This document shows positions 44,816 through 54,000 of a stretch of 64,000 bases of DNA, piece after piece. The position numbers and the translations under genes were made by a program. The stretch spans positions 62,001-126,000 of the forward strand of contig SVPY01000003.1 of NCBI GenBank assembly GCA_015065615.1, read 5' to 3'. The notes under the pieces are model-generated. The model had not been told where the DNA came from, did no database searches, and saw only the letters and a list, made by a program, of their open reading frames with translations. This DNA is from Oscillospiraceae bacterium. Lineage in GTDB: Bacteria > Bacillota > Clostridia > Oscillospirales > Acutalibacteraceae. Positions within the stretch are counted from its first letter, which is position 1, and every line of letters starts with the position of its first letter.

Positions 44816-46156
44816 ATGTCTTTAAAGCTTGAATGCGGATACCTTTCAAACTTCATCCGAGATGATGAATACAGCGCTATTCAGAATAACGTTAATGCAG
44901 CTCACGAGCTTCTTGCTTCACGCAAAGGCCCCGGTAACGATTTCTTAGGTTGGATAAACCTCCCTACAGATTACGATAAAGAGGAATTTGCAAGAATTAA
45001 GGATGCAGCTGAGAGAATCAAGAAAAATACCGACGTATTTATCGTTATCGGTATAGGCGGTTCCTATCTTGGCGCAAGAGCAGCTATCGAATTTTTAAAG
45101 TCCGAAAATTACAACGCTCTTAAGAAGGATACACCTCAGATTTATTTCACAGGTAACAGCATCAGTTCAACTGCACTTGCTGAGCTTGTTGAGCTTTGCG
45201 AAGGCAAGGATATCAGCATCAATATGATCTCCAAGTCAGGTACTACCACAGAGCCCGCTATCGCCTTCCGTGTATTCAGAGATATTATAGAGAAAAAGTA
45301 CGGTAAGGAAGAAGCTAAAAAGCGTATTTTCTGCACAACAGATAAGGCAAAGGGTACTTTAAAGCACTTGGCAGACGAAGAAGGCTACGAGACATTCGTA
45401 GTTCCCGATGACGTTGGCGGCAGATTCAGCGTTTTAACAGCTGTTGGTTTACTTCCCATTGCCGTTGCAGGCGCTGATATCGATGCTCTTATGGCAGGCG
45501 CAAAGAAGGGTCAGGAAATGTATGACTGCCCCGATATCGAGAAGAACGATTGCTATAAGTACGCAGCTATCAGAAACATCCTCTATTCCAAGGGCAAAAC
45601 AATGGAGATAAGCGTTTCCTACGAGCCCTGCTACACAATGATGAACGAGTGGTGGAAGCAGCTTTACGGTGAATCCGAAGGTAAGGACCAGAGAGGTTTA
45701 TTCCCTGCATCCGTTATTTTCTCCACAGACCTTCATTCTTTGGGTCAGTATATTCAGGACGGCAGACGCCAGATGTTCGAAACAGTAGTTCTTTTCGAAA
45801 AGCCCAAGCGTGAGGTTATTATCGGTAACGACCCCACCGACGTAGACGGCCTTAACTTCCTTGAAGGCAAGAGCATGGCTTACGTTAACCGCAAGGCATT
45901 TGAGGGTACTGTTTTAGCTCATAACGACGGCGGTGTTCCCAACGTTGTTATCAACTGCGCCGATTTCTCCGAGGAGACTTTAGGTCAGCTTATTTACTTC
46001 TTCGAAAAAGCTTGCGCAATTTCCGGCTATATGTTAGGTGTTAACCCCTTCAACCAGCCCGGTGTTGAGAGCTACAAGAAGAATATGTTTGCACTTTTAG
46101 GCAAACCCGGCTACGAGGGCGAAAAGGCAGCTCTTGAAGCAAGACTTTCAAAATAA
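44816..46156 (+). CDS. pgi: Glucose-6-phosphate isomerase
   Basis: A 446-residue glycolytic enzyme interconverting glucose 6-phosphate and fructose 6-phosphate. The signatures include [33 protein letters not shown] (phosphate-binding SIS region), [14 protein letters not shown] and the C-terminal [18 protein letters not shown] with the catalytic Lys region. This is the shorter Gram-positive type. The start two codons after the track's ATG is better spaced from AAAGGA. Codon use is strongly biased (AAG, ATC, CTT), as expected for an abundant enzyme. The small P-loop gene follows 55 bp later. Confidence 0.95.
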   Translation: MSLKLECGYLSNFIRDDEYSAIQNNVNAAHELLASRKGPGNDFLGWINLPTDYDKEEFARIKDAAERIKKNTDVFIVIGIGGSYLGARAAIEFLKSENYNALKKDTPQIYFTGNSISSTALAELVELCEGKDISINMISKSGTTTEPAIAFRVFRDIIEKKYGKEEAKKRIFCTTDKAKGTLKHLADEEGYETFVVPDDVGGRFSVLTAVGLLPIAVAGADIDALMAGAKKGQEMYDCPDIEKNDCYKYAAIRNILYSKGKTMEISVSYEPCYTMMNEWWKQLYGESEGKDQRGLFPASVIFSTDLHSLGQYIQDGRRQMFETVVLFEKPKREVIIGNDPTDVDGLNFLEGKSMAYVNRKAFEGTVLAHNDGGVPNVVINCADFSEETLGQLIYFFEKACAISGYMLGVNPFNQPGVESYKKNMFALLGKPGYEGEKAALEARLSK

Positions 46157-46211
46157 AAGGTTTTTATTACCGAAAAGGTAAATCCAATAAATAATCAGGA
46201 GGAGCAATATT

Positions 46212-46625
46212 ATGATTACTCTTTTAACAGGTAAAAAAGGTTCAGGCAAAACAAAAAGACTTATTGAGGCTACAAACGCAGCCGTAGCAACATCTAAGGG
46301 CAACGTTGTTGTTATCGCTAAGGGTTCAAGCCTTACATACGACATCACATCTCAGGCTCGTCTTATCAACATCGAGAATTACGGTATCGCAGGTGTTGAA
46401 GCTATGACAGGTTTCGTAAAGGGCATTTGTGCAGGTAACTACGACGTTACAGATATTCTTATCGATTCCACACTTAAGATTATCGGCACAGATTTACTGG
46501 CTCTTGAAGCTATGGTTCAGACTCTTGAAGTTTTAGCTGAAAAGTCTAACGTAAAGATCGTTCTTTCCGTTTCCGCTGCTGACGACGATGTCCCCGCTGC
46601 TATCGCTCAGTATATCGCTAAATAA
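46212..46625 (+). CDS. Small P-loop protein of unknown function
   Basis: A 137-residue protein that begins with a Walker A motif, ITLLTGKKGSGKTK, and continues as a compact alpha/beta fold with a Walker-B-like hydrophobic strand ending in Asp (TDILIDSTLK). It is too short for a full NTPase of a known class. The GGAGGAG ribosome binding site and strongly biased codon use suggest high expression, like pgi upstream. The function is unknown. It ends at a clear terminator. Confidence 0.75.
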   Translation: MITLLTGKKGSGKTKRLIEATNAAVATSKGNVVVIAKGSSLTYDITSQARLINIENYGIAGVEAMTGFVKGICAGNYDVTDILIDSTLKIIGTDLLALEAMVQTLEVLAEKSNVKIVLSVSAADDDVPAAIAQYIAK

Positions 46626-46638
46626 TTTGCTTAATTTC

Positions 46639-46668
46639 AGCCGGCTTAAAAGTCGGCTGATTTTTTGT
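46639..46668 (+). terminator. Terminator after pgi and the P-loop gene
   Basis: CAGCCGGCTT pairs with AAGTCGGCTG around a short loop and is followed by six T. Confidence 0.85.
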
Positions 46669-46770
46669 GTAAAAATTTAAAATTCTGCTTTAAATTATTT
46701 TTTATTTATGGTATAATACTTTTTGCGCCGATTGTTAATGGAAAAATTTCGCTTAAAACCGAATAAAACC

Positions 46771-46799
46771 TTGACAAATCGGGCTAAAGTTATTATAAT
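46771..46799 (+). promoter_or_regulatory. Promoter of the yceD-rpmF operon
   Basis: Consensus TTGACA-17-TATAAT, 60 bp before the DUF177 start codon. Confidence 0.85.
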
Positions 46800-46858
46800 T
46801 AATCAGTACGGTATTAAACCGAATGTTGCGGTTTGGTTTTAGAAGTGAGGTTTTTGTT

Positions 46859-47356
46859 ATGCGTCTGGATTTAAAGAAGTTCTTTTTCGGCGATGACGTG
46901 ATGCAGGATATTGACTACAGCTTCAATATGAGCGAAACTGAGTGGGATGGCTTCAGACCTTTCGTAAGTGACGTGCTCGTAAAAGGAAAAATATGGTCCT
47001 TCGCAGGCTCTGCTATGCTTGAGTGTACTTTGGATTATGATTTTTCAATGCCGTGTAGCAGATGTGCGGAAGAAACTTTAAAGCACTTCACCTTAAAGGT
47101 AAATCACAACCTTGTAAGGGAAGTAAGCGACGAGGATAATGATTCCTATATAGTTGTTGAGAACGAAAGCATTGATCTGGATGAGCTTTTCTATTCAGAT
47201 ATCGTGCTTGAGATCCCGATAAGCTACGTCTGTAAGGAGGATTGTAAAGGTCTTTGCCCTCAGTGCGGTAAAAATCTTAACAAAGGTTCCTGTGATTGCA
47301 AAACAAATCAGATAGATCCTCGCCTTGAGGTTCTAAAAAAGCTGATAGATAACTAA
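46859..47356 (+). CDS. DUF177/YceD-family protein
   Basis: A 165-residue protein of the YceD family, which sits next to rpmF in most bacteria and is linked to 23S rRNA/ribosome maturation. It has the paired-cysteine block MPCSRCAEE in the middle and CKEDCKGLCPQCGKNLNKGSC at the end, a likely zinc site. The track begins 36 bases upstream; this ATG follows GTGAGG at a suitable distance and gives the usual N-terminus MRLDLKKFF. It is 25 bp before rpmF and shares its promoter. Confidence 0.9.
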   Translation: MRLDLKKFFFGDDVMQDIDYSFNMSETEWDGFRPFVSDVLVKGKIWSFAGSAMLECTLDYDFSMPCSRCAEETLKHFTLKVNHNLVREVSDEDNDSYIVVENESIDLDELFYSDIVLEIPISYVCKEDCKGLCPQCGKNLNKGSCDCKTNQIDPRLEVLKKLIDN

Positions 47357-47381
47357 AAAGGATAAGAGGAGGTGCTAAGCC

Positions 47382-47564
47382 ATGGCAGTACCTAAGGCTA
47401 AAGTATCAAGTGCAAGACAAAACAAGAGACGTTCCAACGTTTGGAAATTGAGTGCTCCTGCTCTCATGAAGTGCCCTCAGTGTGGAGAATACAAGACACC
47501 TCACAGAGTTTGCGGCAGTTGCGGTTATTACAACGGCAAGCAGGTTGTTAATAAGGAAGCATAA
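47382..47564 (+). CDS. rpmF: 50S ribosomal protein L32
   Basis: A 60-residue ribosomal protein with the usual start MAVPKAKVSSARQNKRRSN and a four-cysteine zinc ribbon (KCPQCGEYKTPHRVCGSCGYY), so it is the zinc-binding C+ form. A perfect AGGAGG ribosome binding site precedes it. It is co-transcribed with the YceD gene and followed by a terminator. Confidence 0.97.
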   Translation: MAVPKAKVSSARQNKRRSNVWKLSAPALMKCPQCGEYKTPHRVCGSCGYYNGKQVVNKEA

Positions 47565-47579
47565 TTTTGTTCTGCATGA

Positions 47580-47612
47580 TAGAGAAGGGGTTTCCTCTTC
47601 TCTATTTTTTTT
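47580..47612 (+). terminator. Terminator of yceD-rpmF
   Basis: AGAGAAGGGG pairs with CCTCTTCTCT around TTT, followed by a long T-run. Confidence 0.85.
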
Positions 47613-47661
47613 GAAATTCCCCTTAAAGGGTGTATATAAATAAAAAAGGAAGGAAATAAAA

Positions 47662-48972
47662 ATGGCAGTAAGAATCGACAGCGTACAGAAAGGCAGCCGC
47701 GCCGAGGCTCTGGGAATTGAAAGCGGTGATATTTTGGTATCCATTAACGGTCACGAAATAAACGACGGTCTTGACTACCGTTTTTATGAAACAGAAAGCC
47801 AGCTTGATTTAATGATGCTTGATGAAAACGGCAAAGAGCATCAGTTCAAAATAAGAAAAGGCACCTACGAGCCTATAGGCTTTGAATTTAATTCATACCT
47901 TATTGATGAACAGCGCTCCTGCAGGAATAAATGTATTTTCTGCTTTATTGACCAGCTGCCAAAGGGTATGCGCGAAACTTTATATTTTAAAGATGACGAC
48001 AGCCGCTTAAGCTTCCTTTTCGGCAACTATATAACTTTAACGAATATTGATGAAAAAGAAATTGAGAGAATTATCTCAATGCATATAAGCCCCATAAACA
48101 TCTCCGTTCATACCATGAATCCCGCTCTTCGCTGCAGGATGATGAACAACCGCTTTGCAGGGGAGAAGCTTGAGTATATAAAAATGCTTACAGAGGGCGG
48201 TATAAAAATAAACTGCCAGCTGGTGCTTTGCCCGGGCTTTAACGACGGCGACGAGTTAAAATTCACTTTGGAGGAATTAAGTAAACTCGGCGAAAATCTG
48301 CAGAGCGTTGCCTGCGTGCCCGTAGGATTAACCAAATACCGCGAAGGTCTTGAAAAATTGGAACCCTTTAACGAGAAGAGTGCAGGGGCAGTTATTGATA
48401 TTATCGAAGCTTTCGGCGAAAAGATGCTTAAAGAAAGAAACAGCCGCGTCTGCTATCCTTCCGATGAATTCTACCTTATTGCAGAAAGAGAGCTTCCGCC
48501 TTATGAATTCTACGAGGATTTCCCCCAGATAGAAAACGGTGTGGGTATGTTCAGGGATTTAGAGGATGAATTCTTATTTGCCCTTGAAGATTATCTTGAT
48601 GAATGTAAAGAGGCTTCCGGTAAATTAACCATAGCTACAGGCGAAGGAATTTACCCCCTTTTAAATATGCTTCTTGACGAACTGAGAAATAAATGCGATA
48701 ATTTATGTATAGAGCTTGTGCCCATAAAGAATAATTTCTTTGGCGGTAACGTTAACGTAACCGGGCTTTTAACTGGGCAGGATATAATAGCACAGCTTAA
48801 AGGCAGAGATTTGGGCGAAAGATTACTGCTTTCCGAATGTATGTTAAAAGCAGACGAGGATATTTTCCTTGACGATATAAAACTTGAAGAAGTTGCCGAG
48901 GCGCTTAACGTGAAAGTTAAAAAGTGCAAAAACGGCGGCGAAAATCTGATTAAAACTATTCTTGATATTTAG
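47662..48972 (+). CDS. DUF512 radical-SAM-like protein with N-terminal PDZ
   Basis: A 436-residue protein. The N-terminal 60 residues are PDZ-like (GSRAEALGIESGDILVSING). The cysteines in CRNKCIFC (Cys87, Cys91, Cys94) followed by FIDQLPKGMRETLYFKDDDS are the family signature and suggest an Fe-S cluster and radical-SAM-type chemistry. The C-terminal DUF512 domain includes TGEGIYPLLNMLLDEL and NVTGLLTGQDI. No reaction is known. It is regularly found beside der and plsY in Clostridia, as here, and the group is probably one operon. Confidence 0.9.
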   Translation: MAVRIDSVQKGSRAEALGIESGDILVSINGHEINDGLDYRFYETESQLDLMMLDENGKEHQFKIRKGTYEPIGFEFNSYLIDEQRSCRNKCIFCFIDQLPKGMRETLYFKDDDSRLSFLFGNYITLTNIDEKEIERIISMHISPINISVHTMNPALRCRMMNNRFAGEKLEYIKMLTEGGIKINCQLVLCPGFNDGDELKFTLEELSKLGENLQSVACVPVGLTKYREGLEKLEPFNEKSAGAVIDIIEAFGEKMLKERNSRVCYPSDEFYLIAERELPPYEFYEDFPQIENGVGMFRDLEDEFLFALEDYLDECKEASGKLTIATGEGIYPLLNMLLDELRNKCDNLCIELVPIKNNFFGGNVNVTGLLTGQDIIAQLKGRDLGERLLLSECMLKADEDIFLDDIKLEEVAEALNVKVKKCKNGGENLIKTILDI

Positions 48973-48982
48973 AGTATATTAT

Positions 48983-49023
48983 AAAAAGGAGAGCCTTTGC
49001 GAGGGCAAGGGCAGGTAAAAGGA
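48983..49023 (+). promoter_or_regulatory. Hairpin-bridged Shine-Dalgarno of der
   Basis: AAAAAGGAGA (48983-48992) is followed by GCCTTTGC-GAGG-GCAAGGGC (8-bp stem, 48993-49012), leaving 11 nt before the ATG. The AAAGGA directly touching the ATG has no spacer and cannot serve. Confidence 0.6.
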
Positions 49024-50352
49024 ATGAGCAAACCTATTGTAGCTGTTGTGGGCAGACCTAACGTAGGTAAATCCACACTTTTCAATAAGCTTATAGGCCA
49101 GCGCCTTTCTATCGTGGAGGATACTCCCGGTGTAACCAGAGACCGTATTTTCGGTGACTGCGAATGGCAGCAGCGAAAATTCACTTTAGTGGATACAGGC
49201 GGTATCGAGCCTAAAAGTAACGACGTTATTTTATCTCAGATGCGAAATCAGGCACAGCTAGCCATAGACTCAGCGGACGTTATCATAATGGTAACGGATA
49301 TAAGAACCGGTGTTGTAGCTACCGATATGGAAGTTGCAAGTATGCTTTTAAAGAGCCGTGTTCCCGTAATTTTATGCGTAAATAAGTGCGACAGCATCGG
49401 TGAGCCTCCCGTGGAATTCTACGAGTTCTATAATCTGGGTTTAGGCGACCCCGTAGCGGTTTCCTCCGTACACGGTCACGGTACAGGCGATTTGCTTGAA
49501 AGGGTTTTGGAGTACCTTCCCGAAGATAATGAGGAGGAAGAGGATACGGAAAACATCAAGGTTGCTATTATCGGTAAGCCTAACGTAGGTAAATCCTCCC
49601 TTGTTAATAAGGTTTGCGGCGAGCAGAGATGTATTGTTTCCGATATTGCCGGTACCACAAGAGACGCTATTGAGATAACCGTTGAAAATAAACACGGTAC
49701 CTTCACTTTTATTGATACCGCAGGTCTGAGAAGAAAGAACAAGGTAGAAGATAATATTGAAAAGTACAGCAATATCCGCGCTGAAATGGCTGTTGATAAG
49801 GCTGACGTATGCGTAATTATGATAGATGCTACGGTTGGCTTTACTGAGCAGGACAGCAAAGTGGCGGGCATAGCTCACGAAGCGGGCAAAGCTTGTATCG
49901 TAGCTGTAAATAAGTGGGATGCCGTTGAAAAGAACGATAAAACAATGCAGGAAATGCGCGAGAAGCTCGAAAAAGATTTCTCCTTTATGTCCTACGCTCC
50001 CATTATATTTATCTCCGCACAGACAGGTCAGCGCCTTGACCAGCTTTTTGAGACTATAAAAACCGTAGCAAACAATAACTCCATGAGAATCAGCACAGGC
50101 GTTCTGAATGATATTTTAGCTCAGGCTGTTGCAAGAGTTCAGCCTCCTACGGATAAGGGCAAGAGACTTAAAATTTACTATATGACTCAGGCTTCCACAA
50201 AGCCCCCGGCATTCGTATGCTTTGTAAACTCAAAGGAGCTTTTCCATTTCTCTTACCAGCGTTATTTGGAGAACAGAATAAGAGAAGTATTCGGTTTGGT
50301 AGGTACCCCCGTTCACTTTATTATCAGGGAGAAAAATCAGGATAACCCGTAA
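49024..50352 (+). CDS. der: Ribosome-assembly GTPase Der (EngA)
   Basis: A 442-residue double GTPase required for 50S subunit assembly. The first G domain has GRPNVGKST and DTPGVTRD, the second GKPNVGKSS and DTAGLRRKNKV with NKWD. A KH-like C-terminal domain ends the protein (FVNSKELFHFSYQRYLENRIRE). The track starts at a TTG inside the hairpin; the ATG at 49024 (MSKPIVAVVGR) is the correct N-terminus. The Shine-Dalgarno is separated from it by a GAGG-loop hairpin like the one before plsY. Confidence 0.95.
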   Translation: MSKPIVAVVGRPNVGKSTLFNKLIGQRLSIVEDTPGVTRDRIFGDCEWQQRKFTLVDTGGIEPKSNDVILSQMRNQAQLAIDSADVIIMVTDIRTGVVATDMEVASMLLKSRVPVILCVNKCDSIGEPPVEFYEFYNLGLGDPVAVSSVHGHGTGDLLERVLEYLPEDNEEEEDTENIKVAIIGKPNVGKSSLVNKVCGEQRCIVSDIAGTTRDAIEITVENKHGTFTFIDTAGLRRKNKVEDNIEKYSNIRAEMAVDKADVCVIMIDATVGFTEQDSKVAGIAHEAGKACIVAVNKWDAVEKNDKTMQEMREKLEKDFSFMSYAPIIFISAQTGQRLDQLFETIKTVANNNSMRISTGVLNDILAQAVARVQPPTDKGKRLKIYYMTQASTKPPAFVCFVNSKELFHFSYQRYLENRIREVFGLVGTPVHFIIREKNQDNP

Positions 50353-50365
50353 GTTTATCTTTTTT

Positions 50366-50402
50366 GGGAGAGTCCTTGCGAGGGCAAGGATAAGAAAAAA
50401 AT
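50366..50402 (+). promoter_or_regulatory. Hairpin-bridged Shine-Dalgarno of plsY
   Basis: GGGAGAG (50366-50372) precedes TCCTTGC-GAGG-GCAAGGA (perfect 7-bp stem, 50373-50390), leaving 12 nt before the ATG. The 3' arm also contains AAGGA, so the alternative reading is a masked ribosome binding site. Confidence 0.6.
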
Positions 50403-51107
50403 ATGACATTCTTTTTGAATTCGGTTTTACCGGTAATTTTACTTACAGTCGTGCCTTATTTACTGGGCAGTATAAGCTTTTCGATTATCTTTTCCAAGCT
50501 TTTCGGTAAAGGTGATATAAGAAATTACGGCAGCGGCAATGCAGGCGCCACAAACGTTTTAAGGTCTGTGGGCGCTTTACCTGCGGCTTTAACCTTCCTT
50601 TTCGACTTTTTAAAATGCGCGTTTTCCGTTTATTTGGGCTATATGGCGGCGCACCATTTCTGTGTGATGAATAACTGGGATATTATTATGAGCGAGTGCG
50701 GCAAGTATATTGCAGGTTTTATCTGCATGGTTGGTCATATGCACCCCATATTCTTCGGCTTCAAGGGCGGTAAAGGCGTTACTACCTTGGCTGCAATGGC
50801 TATACTTATCGATATTCGTACAGCCGCAATTTTACTTGCAATATTTATTATTATAGTTGTAACTACCAAATACGTATCACTGGGCTCCTGCGTGGTTTCC
50901 GCGCTTTTCCCCGTTATGACTTTCGTTATTTCCTATTTCTTCGGCTCACTTCAGAGCGGTAGCGATATCACACCTACCTATCTTATTACGGTTACTTTGG
51001 CTGCCGCAGCCATAGGCGGAATTATAGTTTACAAGCACCGCGCCAACATTAAAAGGCTTATAAACGGTACGGAATCAAAATTCTCCGTAGCAAAAAAGGA
51101 TAAGTAA
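50403..51107 (+). CDS. plsY: Glycerol-3-phosphate acyltransferase PlsY
   Basis: A 234-residue polytopic membrane enzyme that transfers an acyl group from acyl-phosphate to glycerol 3-phosphate. The conserved loops are GSGNAGATNVLR (catalytic Ser/Arg region), GHMHPIFFGFKGGKGVTT (substrate-binding) and the terminal YKHRANIKRLINGTESK. The length is slightly above the usual 200. It completes the first step of phosphatidic acid synthesis, with PlsC encoded elsewhere in the window (7529) doing the second. It follows der by 50 bp and ends at a terminator. Confidence 0.95.
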   Translation: MTFFLNSVLPVILLTVVPYLLGSISFSIIFSKLFGKGDIRNYGSGNAGATNVLRSVGALPAALTFLFDFLKCAFSVYLGYMAAHHFCVMNNWDIIMSECGKYIAGFICMVGHMHPIFFGFKGGKGVTTLAAMAILIDIRTAAILLAIFIIIVVTTKYVSLGSCVVSALFPVMTFVISYFFGSLQSGSDITPTYLITVTLAAAAIGGIIVYKHRANIKRLINGTESKFSVAKKDK

Positions 51108-51127
51108 AATTTAAAATTAAATTTCCT

Positions 51128-51163
51128 GCACGGAAATAAAAGCAATATTTCCGTGCTTTTTTG
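51128..51163 (+). terminator. Terminator of the DUF512-der-plsY operon
   Basis: GCACGGAAAT and ATTTCCGTGC form a 10-bp stem with a 9-nt loop, followed by six T. Confidence 0.9.
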
Positions 51164-51194
51164 CGTTTTTAAGTGCTATAAGAATTTAATTATG

Positions 51195-51223
51195 TTGACT
51201 TTTCTTTTATCTTGTATTATGAT
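51195..51223 (+). promoter_or_regulatory. Promoter of murA
   Basis: TTGACT and TATGAT are separated by 17 bp, about 105 bp before the murA start, so the transcript has a long leader in which I see no clear structure. Confidence 0.6.
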
Positions 51224-51327
51224 AAATGCGGTAAATAATATATTTACAAAAGTTAGATTTTTTCTTTAGTTTTAATATAGATTTCTATTTACATTCTGCT
51301 TACGGCAGATGAAAGGTTTGTGACAAA

Positions 51328-52593
51328 GTGGATAAGTTTGTAATAAAGGGCGGTACGCCTTTAAAGGGTGAAGTAACTATAAGCGGTGCAAAAAATGCGG
51401 CTGTAGCTATTATGCCTGCGGTTATTCTTTCCGACGGCCCTTGTATACTTGAGAATTTACCCGATATTTCCGACGTTCATACGGTTAAGCGTATACTTGC
51501 CGAGATGGGCGCCGTGGTAAAAAACATTGATAAGAATACTGTGGAAATTGACCCCAGACCCGTGGATACAGATATTGTGCCCTGTGAGCTTGGCAGAAAA
51601 ATGCGCGGTTCTTATTATTTTATCGGCGCACTTTTAGGCAGATATAAAAGAGCTGTGTGTCCCCTTCCCGGCGGATGCGATTTTGGTGTGCGTCCCATTG
51701 ACCAGCATTTAAAGGGCTTTGAAGCTTTAGGCTGTGAATGTATGGTAAAAGAAGAGGGTATGATAGAGGTTTCTGCCGATGAGCTTGTTGGCGATAACGT
51801 TTATATGGACCTCGTTACCGTAGGTGCTACCATCAACACTATGCTTGCGGCTGTAAAGGCAAAAGGTCTTACGGTTATTGAAAACGCCGCAAGAGAGCCT
51901 CATATTGTTGACCTTGCCAATTTCCTTAATACAATGGGCGCGGATATCCGCGGCGCAGGTACCGACGTTATTAAAATCAGGGGCGTTGAGCATTTAAAAG
52001 GCTGTACCTATTCCATTATTCCCGACCAGATCGAAGCGGGCACTTATATGGTTGCCGCAGCTGCATCGGGCGGCGACGTTCTTATTAAAAACGTTATCCC
52101 AAAGCACCTTGAGTCTATTTCCGCAAAACTTGAGGAAATGGGCGTAATTATAGAAGAATTTGACGACGCGGTAAGAGTTGTAAGAAACCGCCCCGTTAAG
52201 CGCTGCAGCGTTAAAACACTTCCTCATCCCGGTTTCCCCACGGATATGCAGCCTCAGATTACCGTGCTTCTTTCAATCGGTAAGGGTACAAGCATTGTAA
52301 ACGAGAGTGTCTGGGATAACCGCTTCCAGTACGTTGACGAGCTTGTAAGAATGGGCGCTAAAATAAGAGTTAACGGCAGAATAGCCGTTATCGAAGGCGT
52401 GGACTATTTAACGGGCGCATCGGTACGCTCCACCGATTTGAGAGCAGGTGCCGCAATGGTTATTGCAGGTATTATTGCTAAGGGTACAACCTACGTTGAA
52501 GATATTAAGTATATTCAGCGCGGCTACGAAGATATAGTGGAAAAACTGCAGGCTCTTGGCGCCGATATCCGTTTAAGCAGTACACCCGACTGA
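51328..52593 (+). CDS. murA: UDP-N-acetylglucosamine 1-carboxyvinyltransferase
   Basis: A 421-residue enzyme catalysing the first committed step of peptidoglycan synthesis (PEP + UDP-GlcNAc). ISGAKNAAVAIMPA is the conserved N-terminal substrate loop, and the active-site loop PLPGGCDFGVRPIDQHLKG carries the Cys that fosfomycin alkylates. GFPTDMQPQ and TDLRAGAAMVIAG are also conserved. The start is GTG with AAAGG 11 nt upstream. It is monocistronic, with its own promoter and terminator. Confidence 0.95.
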   Translation: MDKFVIKGGTPLKGEVTISGAKNAAVAIMPAVILSDGPCILENLPDISDVHTVKRILAEMGAVVKNIDKNTVEIDPRPVDTDIVPCELGRKMRGSYYFIGALLGRYKRAVCPLPGGCDFGVRPIDQHLKGFEALGCECMVKEEGMIEVSADELVGDNVYMDLVTVGATINTMLAAVKAKGLTVIENAAREPHIVDLANFLNTMGADIRGAGTDVIKIRGVEHLKGCTYSIIPDQIEAGTYMVAAAASGGDVLIKNVIPKHLESISAKLEEMGVIIEEFDDAVRVVRNRPVKRCSVKTLPHPGFPTDMQPQITVLLSIGKGTSIVNESVWDNRFQYVDELVRMGAKIRVNGRIAVIEGVDYLTGASVRSTDLRAGAAMVIAGIIAKGTTYVEDIKYIQRGYEDIVEKLQALGADIRLSSTPD

Positions 52594-52633
52594 TTAAACC
52601 GTAAATAAAAAACAAAAAAACAATAATTTATTT

Positions 52634-52672
52634 GCTCCTTATATCTTTTTTAAAGGTATTCGGAGCATTTTT
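52634..52672 (+). terminator. Terminator of murA
   Basis: GCTCC-TTATATCTTT pairs imperfectly with AAAGGTATTC-GGAGC, followed by ATTTTT. Confidence 0.7.
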
Positions 52673-52727
52673 ATGGATATACCTTCAAATTAAACTGTGT
52701 ATTTAAATAAAGAAAGGTTGAGAAAAA

Positions 52728-53519
52728 TTGGCAAGGCTTATACCTCTTTTCAGCGGCAGCAGCGGAAACAGCTATTTCGTGGGCTCAAAGAAAAACGGAA
52801 TACTTATCGATGCAGGCAGAAGCGCAAAGCAGATGAAAGATAAGCTTACTTCCCTTGATATCGATTTATCTGCCGTTAAGGGTATTTTTGTAACTCATGA
52901 GCATATCGACCACGTTAAGGGCTTAAGAGTTTTTGCTTCAAAGTATAAAATTCCCGTGTTTACTTCACAGAAAACTGCGGCCGCTTTAAAGGATATGGGC
53001 GTTTACGATAAAAGCTTTGAAGTTTACGATATTGAAAATAAAATAGAGATATCAGGGCTTACAGTTAAAAATTTCTCAATTTCTCACGACTGCGCCGACG
53101 GCAGGGGATTTAAAATATACACAGAGGATGAAAGGGTTTTAGCTTTTGCCACGGATTTAGGCTACGTTTCCGACGAGGTTTTCGAAAATCTTTCAGGTTG
53201 TGACTATGCTGTAATAGAATCCAATCACGACGTAAATATGCTTTTAAACGGTCCTTATCCCTACTATCTGAAAAAAAGAATTTTAGGCAGCTGCGGCCAC
53301 CTTTCAAACGAAACTGCGGCGGCGCTTTTAGCCGAGCTTATGAATAAGGGCACAAGGCGCTTTATGCTTGCCCACTTAAGCAGCGAAAATAATACCAAGG
53401 ATTTATGCTACCAGACTTCCCTTTGCAGCCTTAAAATGGCAGGATTTGAGGAAGTGAGGGATTTTACTTTAAATATTGCCCCCAAAGAAAACATCAATCT
53501 TGAAAGTGTGATTTTTTAA
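52728..53519 (+). CDS. walJ: WalJ/YycJ-like MBL-fold metallohydrolase
   Basis: A 263-residue metallo-beta-lactamase-fold protein. The N-terminus RLIPLFSGSSGNSYFVG and metal motif FVTHEHIDHVKGL are typical of YycJ/WalJ, a probable 5'-3' exonuclease linked to replication or cell-wall stress in other Firmicutes. Further ligands are in SISHDC, DLGY and ESNHD, and HLSNETAAALL is the C-terminal His. The start is TTG with AAAGG upstream. It overlaps rlmH by one base; the walJ-rlmH neighbourhood is common, but here walRK are absent. Confidence 0.88.
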   Translation: MARLIPLFSGSSGNSYFVGSKKNGILIDAGRSAKQMKDKLTSLDIDLSAVKGIFVTHEHIDHVKGLRVFASKYKIPVFTSQKTAAALKDMGVYDKSFEVYDIENKIEISGLTVKNFSISHDCADGRGFKIYTEDERVLAFATDLGYVSDEVFENLSGCDYAVIESNHDVNMLLNGPYPYYLKKRILGSCGHLSNETAAALLAELMNKGTRRFMLAHLSSENNTKDLCYQTSLCSLKMAGFEEVRDFTLNIAPKENINLESVIF

Positions 53520-53995
53520 TGTTAACCGTAAAAATAATTTGCGTAGGAAATTTAAAGGAAAAATATTGGGTGGATGCAGTTAAGGAATATTCAAAGCGTC
53601 TTTCTGCCCACTGTAAATTTCAGATAATTGAACTAAGTGAAGCAAAATGCGATAAAAATCCCTCCGAAGCTTTAATTAATAAGGCTTTAGAAGAGGAAGC
53701 AAAGCAGATTTTGCAGGCGGCTGCAGGCAGTACGGTTATCTCTCTTTGCATAGAGGGAAAGCAGATTAGCAGTGAGGAACTAAGTAAAAAGCTTGATAAT
53801 CTTGCAGTAATGGGCGAAAGCGCCGTTTCCTTTATTATCGGCAGTTCCTTCGGCTTAAGTGAAACCGTGAAAAAAGCAGGGGAGAGAATGAGTATGTCCA
53901 AAATGACCTTCCCCCATCAGCTTGCAAGGGTTATGCTCTGTGAGCAGATTTACCGCGCCTTCCAGATAAGCGCAGGAACAAGGTACCATAAATAA
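53519..53995 (+). CDS. rlmH: 23S rRNA (pseudouridine1915-N3)-methyltransferase RlmH
   Basis: A 158-residue SPOUT methyltransferase modifying helix 69 of 23S rRNA. The start MLTVKIICVGNLKEKYW, the SAM-binding trefoil region VSFIIGSSFGLSE and the end MTFPHQLARVMLCEQIYRAFQISAGTRYHK match the family over its full length. It overlaps the stop of walJ by one base, so it is translated by re-initiation; its own ribosome binding site is weak. Confidence 0.95.
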   Translation: MLTVKIICVGNLKEKYWVDAVKEYSKRLSAHCKFQIIELSEAKCDKNPSEALINKALEEEAKQILQAAAGSTVISLCIEGKQISSEELSKKLDNLAVMGESAVSFIIGSSFGLSETVKKAGERMSMSKMTFPHQLARVMLCEQIYRAFQISAGTRYHK

Positions 53996-54000
53996 TTAAA

